A stretch of 64,000 nucleotides of DNA from Thysanoteuthis rhombus (Eukaryota > Mollusca > Cephalopoda > Oegopsida > Thysanoteuthidae), in NCBI GenBank assembly GCA_963457665.1, contig OY735224.1:49950811-50014810 (forward strand), in the 5' to 3' direction. The position numbers and the translations under genes are program-made. The notes beneath the pieces are model-generated. The model saw only the letters and a list, made by a program, of their open reading frames with translations, was not told the DNA's origin and searched no databases. Below, piece after piece: positions 59,411-64,000 of the stretch (its first letter is position 1; each line of letters begins with the position of its first letter).

Positions 59411-60538
59411 GTCACTTTATACATAAAAGCATTTAAAAAAAAGAAGAAAAAAAATCTCTCACTAAGAAAAATCCATATCAAAATTCATTCCCTGCTAAAG
59501 CAAACCAAAAAAACAAATAAAAAGCGATTGTCTGTCACGGAAATTCAAAATAAGTAAATAATGTGAGATAGAACATTTTTGAGACGATAAAAAATGTAGA
59601 ATGGCGAAAATGGAATGAACGTGGTAAACTGTAAAGGATTACAAAAACGGAATGGCAGAACAAGAAAACCTAACAATACGATGAGTGTAGAGATCTCTTT
59701 TTATGAACGTCAGAGATTTAAGTGATTGAATTGAATAAAACACGTACATATCTTTACATACAAAGATATTCTTTGAACAATTATTTATTTTTCTGAACCC
59801 GGATTTGACCCCCAAGATGATTTCAACGGGATGAATGAATGAGTTCTATGTTTGATCTTTGTATTAAGCATGTCACCGATTTTTTTCCCGATTTCGTTCC
59901 GTCCCATTATGCAAAACATTGAATTGCGTTCATGTTTTTTAAAACACTTTCTTTGTTCACCTCTACCTATGAAGTTGAGAGAGCTATATGTATTCAACTT
60001 TGTTTGTTTTCCCATAGAGGGCCGGATAGAGGCATTCAGGGGCCCTGGACATTGATAAGATCAGGGTCTCATTAATGTTCTGAAATGTATATTGAATCAC
60101 CGTAGCCCCACGAACTACCTACCCGACTACCCAGCCATGTGGGCTACAGATTCTTCTGTGTGTGTGTGTGTGTGTGTGTATCTGGGCGCCCTTGGTCACA
60201 TTTCCAGGGCGACAACCTTGGATACTTGTATGAGGGCACCACTAGACACCATCTAAAAATTCTTATTTTTGTTTTTTCAAAAAAAAAGCTTTTTTTGAGA
60301 CATTTTGGGACGAATAATGCCCGAATCTTGCGTAGGTATTTTCTAGATAATTTTAGATGAAAGATCCTTTTTATTTTTTTTTTTAAAGAAGATAATTCTC
60401 GATAAAATATCTTTATTTGTGGATAAGATAATATTAGATAATTTTTCAGATAATTAGTTCTAGTACACACGTGGGCTATGTTGATTCATTTTTGCAAGGT
60501 ACAGAAATATTTCTATTATCTTATAATATTCAAATTTC

Positions 60539-60799
60539 TTAAACGGTTCGAAATATACTTTTAGTAGGCACCAAATTTTCGTAGGCCCAAGGTACTGTGC
60601 CGATTGTGCCTAATTGATAATACGACTTAGGGTCCACACAATATTTCTTGAAGTTCTCAATGAATTTCAAAGGCATTTCGTGAAAAGGAGGTGCTGATCT
60701 AAACTTTCCGATGCTGGAACTGACATAACACTCGCTATTTCCTGAATTTTTTCTCAATATCGAACAAATAAAAAAAACAACTTTTTTTTGAAGTGACAA
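60539..60799 (-). CDS. Small unrecognised ORF (86 aa), right arm
   Basis: Counterpart of 14,365-14,607 with a six-residue N-terminal extension. No known domain. Confidence 0.25.
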   Translation of the reverse strand: MSLQKKVVFFICSILRKNSGNSECYVSSSIGKFRSAPPFHEMPLKFIENFKKYCVDPKSYYQLGTIGTVPWAYENLVPTKSIFRTV

Positions 60800-61199
60800 A
60801 TATTAACTGGGGAGGGTAGCAGCCTTTTGGGAGTTTAGGGAATGTATATTATCTCGTTCATATATTTTGGATTTTTCTTTTGTACTGGGGGTGCCGAAGC
60901 AACACTCTGGTGAGCTCTAGCAGCTACTGCACCAATAGTGCTAGGGGGAAATCGCTAAAAATTTGAGGACGGACCCAGGGAGTCATTTTCGACTGGGAGA
61001 TATGTTCTTCATTTTGCAGGAGAAAAGCTAAAAAAAAAAAGAAAAGAAAAGCTAACTAAGGTGATGGATTTAGATTTTAAGGGAAGTAAGTAAAGATTTG
61101 CACATTTCAAACTGTTTCCTTTATTTTTCATTTTTTAACATTTTCATTGGATTCTAAGTTAGTTTACAGCTTTGGCAGAAGTAAGCGCTCTCTGAGTGC

Positions 61200-61360
61200 T
61201 TTCTATTTTTCTTTTCTTTCTTTCATTCAAATTATCGTTTTCTTCAATTCAATTATTTTCTTCTTCATGACGATCTCGCTTCTTTTTCCTTTCTTTCTCC
61301 CCTTTTTACCGACTCATTTTCTTTTTTCTCTCTTTCTTCCTATTTGGAATTGAATTATCG

Positions 61361-61414
<54 letters not shown>

Positions 61415-61676
61415 TCATTTTCTTCATGCCTCTGTGATGATCCGTGTTCTTTTCTTTCTTTTTTCCTTTCTTTCTTTTATTTTTTCTTTCTTTTTCCTTT
61501 CTTTCTTTAAATTTTTTCTTCCTTTTGACTTCTCATTTGTCTTTTTCATTCATTTGTTTTCTTCTTCTACTCTGATGATCTCTCTTTTTTCCCTTTCTTT
61601 CTTTCTTTCTTTCTCACTTTCTTCCTTTCTTTCTCTTTGTCTTTCTTCATTTATATTTGTCTTTCTTCCTTCCTTC

Positions 61677-61710
<34 letters not shown>

Positions 61711-61850
61711 GTTTTTCTTCCTTTTGAAACGTGGCTGTCTTTTCTCTTTGAGTGCTTCATTCTTTCTTTTTTTTCTATCTTTTTTCTTTTTTTCTTTCTT
61801 CTGAATTCTTTGTCCTCTTTTCTCTTCATTTTTCTTGTTTCTCGTCTTCC
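61200..61850. repeat. Long polypyrimidine tract with (CT)n and (CTTT)n expansions
   Basis: Counterpart of 13,430-13,960. The CT run at 61,362-61,412 is about 25 units against about five in the left arm, and CTTT runs at 61,600-61,710 are longer. Confidence 0.9.
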
Positions 61851-62326
61851 ATATTTGTACAGGAATGTTCTTTCAAAATCCCCGATATTCAATAAATATC
61901 CTTTCGGCACCTTCAACCCCACAATATACACGACTGCAATAGATTTTTTTCCTTTAATCTTCAAAACTTTTTCTTTTCTTATTTTCTTTCTTTTGTCATT
62001 TGAATTTTCTTCATTCAGAAATACCTTTGACATGTTTCCCCTCCATTACTCGTTCAATACTGTCACGTTTTCTTTCGTTTTGTATTTTTTAATTCATCCA
62101 TTGAATGACCGTAGCCTTCAAATATGGCAAAAGTTCTCCCCTTTTCATTTATATATGCTTCTTTTTGTTTGTTTGTGTTTTTTGTATAACTTTCCTGGTC
62201 ATACCGGTTGTCTACTGAGCACTCTACTATACTCTAAAAATGTTTTATTTTCATTTTTGGAAAAAGATATTATTTTCTACCTTTGGAGAGGAGGTTACTT
62301 AAGCGAGTTTATAAACAACATCTCGA

Positions 62327-62617
62327 TTATCCAGAATAATTGAAAACGGTCATGGAGGCTAATCCAGACACGGACGTCTGGAGCAAAGCCAAGGAGTCAC
62401 CCTCACAACAGTAAAAAGACATCTGACAAAGTGAAAACGCATATGCCATGATTTGACAGATTTCACAGAATGATACTTGCTGCATTTTCCTCGTTCGTTT
62501 CGAAGAAAAGACCTCCGTCTGTATTATTTGTTTACTGTTGATAAAAAGTGTTTTCTGTATGAGAATCGTGAATCTGGTTTCCTTTTGGATTAATAAACTT
62601 TCCCCCTTCTCCCTCAA
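62327..62617 (-). CDS. Small unrecognised ORF (96 aa), right arm
   Basis: Counterpart of 12,654-12,944. No family recognised; open in both arms only because the arms are nearly identical. Confidence 0.2.
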   Translation of the reverse strand: MREKGESLLIQKETRFTILIQKTLFINSKQIIQTEVFSSKRTRKMQQVSFCEICQIMAYAFSLCQMSFYCCEGDSLALLQTSVSGLASMTVFNYSG

Positions 62618-62814
62618 TTTTCCTGAACCCCGCCCGAAAAGTCTTCTCCTTTAGTTTATGCTGCAACAGAGTGAATTAAAGTGTGAATTTCACTCTATTT
62701 ATTTAAGCTGACCTTTTTCCTGTTCACTATCTTTATGGTTTATTCGAGTGATGTCAAATCAAAGATCGAATAATGCGAATTCGAACAATTTTGTTGTGTG
62801 AGTTCGAATTTGAC

Positions 62815-63400
62815 GTAAAGCGGTGGTGACTGCTCACAACATCAACCAAGTATGTAGCCAGAGAACTATCAACGAAAGAATACCTTAACCTTGGTTCCCA
62901 AAATTTCGAAATGGATACGAGAGACTTTAAGATGGGTGGGTCGTGGATGTACTTCTATGGTTAAAGACATTCAATTTAGGGTCATTACCCAGATGGACCT
63001 GCACCATACATGTCGAGGGGTTGCAGAGGAACTAAAAGTTGACCATTCAAGTTGTTAGACATTTGCAACAGATTGGAAAAGCAAAAAAAATCGATAAATG
63101 AGTCCTGAGCTGAAAAAATTGAAAAAAATACCTTGTCATACGACTGTTCCTTGCAGAAATTGAACGAACTTGGCTCCAAAACTCAATCTTACCCAGCTTA
63201 ATAAGCAGACCTCTCTCTGACCGACTACCACTTTTCCAAACATTTTGATCACTTCTCTCAAAGTAAAGTTTTCCAACAACCAAGAAGAAGTTTAAATACT
63301 TTCGAAGAATCTGTTGGTTCCGGAACTCTTGAATCCTATGCATTAAAAAAAAAAAGCCCCTAAACAGGGTCGTCCAATAAACGAGATACAAAACCAGTTA
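62815..63400 (+). pseudogene. Heavily decayed mariner transposase, right arm
   Basis: Plus-strand counterpart of 11,895-12,475. Pieces include SQRTINER, WFPKFRNGY, CRGVAEELKVDHS and RHLQQIGKAKKI-like text in shifting frames, matching the N-terminal helix-turn-helix half of mariner transposases. Confidence 0.65.
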
Positions 63401-63764
63401 CCTTGAAATTCGACTTAAAATACTGCTTGATCGATTCCATAACCTGCAGAGTCCTTACCTTATAAAAAGATATTCAAGGTATCGGTATTTTAAACATCAG
63501 ACAATCAGATATACAGACACTGCAATTTTATTATCGAAGATTGTGGCTGAACGCCGAAGGAGAGAAAATTCACCAGTGTCGGCTAAATTAAATACCACTT
63601 TTCCTTCAGTGGTTGTTGGTCTTTAAAGCCTTCTACAAATAACTACCGTGTTTATTCTCAGGATATTTACTACTAGACTGCAAATACAAATAAACTATAA
63701 TCTCCAAATCCATTAGAGTCTTTCGTAATGGTGACTGAGAGAGGGTTACATAAGTCTTGAAAAT

Positions 63765-64000
63765 AAGCCGCTTTAGTGTATATAAAATCCAATTCATGAT
63801 AGTCACCTATGGAGCTTAAACATGGAAACTGACACAAAAATTGACCCTCAAACTGAGAACCATGCAACGTTCACGGGACAGAACCATACTCTACGCTCCA
63901 TGGAGTGCATTAGTATATAGATATATTTAGTAAATTAGTGGATTAGAGGGGAAAGTGGGAGTCACAGATATTATAGAATCGATTAGAAAATTCAAATGGA
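63765..64000 (+). pseudogene. Old LINE 3' fragment, right arm, cut by the window edge
   Basis: Counterpart of 11,280-11,515. It reaches the end of the window still inside the inverted repeat. Confidence 0.72.

Overview
This window looks like intergenic, repeat-dominated nuclear DNA from an invertebrate animal. It is AT-rich, full of (AT)n, (CA)n, (GA)n and (ATG)n microsatellites, and carries decayed pieces of several animal transposon groups: a Penelope-like element (PLE) with a GIY-YIG endonuclease, a Tc3-like DD34E transposon, a mariner relic, a non-LTR retrotransposon (LINE) with many copies of its 3' end, tRNA-derived SINEs and a probable solo LTR. No conserved host gene, rRNA or convincing functional tRNA was recognised. 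The species cannot be fixed from the sequence.

Layout. 1-1,110 holds the edge of a repeat module with a decayed copy (minus strand) of an unrecognised small membrane-protein ORF family. 1,111-2,430 is a 5'-truncated PLE end with a GIY-YIG domain and a possible hammerhead ribozyme. 2,430-4,290 is AT microsatellite and a degenerate ~33-bp minisatellite. 4,291-5,764 is a dead Tc3-like element. 5,830-6,930 is degenerate ~250-bp repeats. 7,726-8,805 (minus) is the RT half of a PLE. 9,000-9,990 has two kinds of tRNA-derived SINE.

The dominant structure is a giant inverted repeat: 11,280-25,910 is repeated, reverse-complemented and nearly identical, at 51,446-64,000, and runs off the right edge of the window. 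The arms carry the same decayed mariner, SINEs, small ORFs, purine tract, LINE pieces and membrane-protein ORF. They differ by clean events: a 936-bp LINE with a 12-bp target duplication only in the left arm, a ~1.2-kb deletion in the right arm, a 1,047-bp TG...CA solo-LTR-like insertion at the inner edge of the right arm, and microsatellite expansions.

The spacer (26,000-50,340) contains the only full-length copy of the small membrane-protein ORF (26,341-26,871), then a ~9.7-kb array of a 114-bp minisatellite whose period is 38 codons, a ~3.4-kb array of a ~210-bp dimeric satellite, a composite LINE-derived block, a ~1.75-kb array of the related ~105-bp monomer, a short 114-bp array, and a tandem array of ~1.23-kb units each made of a LINE 3' end fused to the membrane-protein ORF and its conserved upstream sequence.

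How the parts fit. The order 'small membrane-protein ORF, 114-bp minisatellite, ~105-bp minisatellite, LINE 3' end, conserved ~450-bp tail' recurs in both arms and in the spacer. This suggests one large composite repeat that has been amplified, inverted and homogenised. Whether the small ORF is a host gene family or cargo of a mobile element is open.
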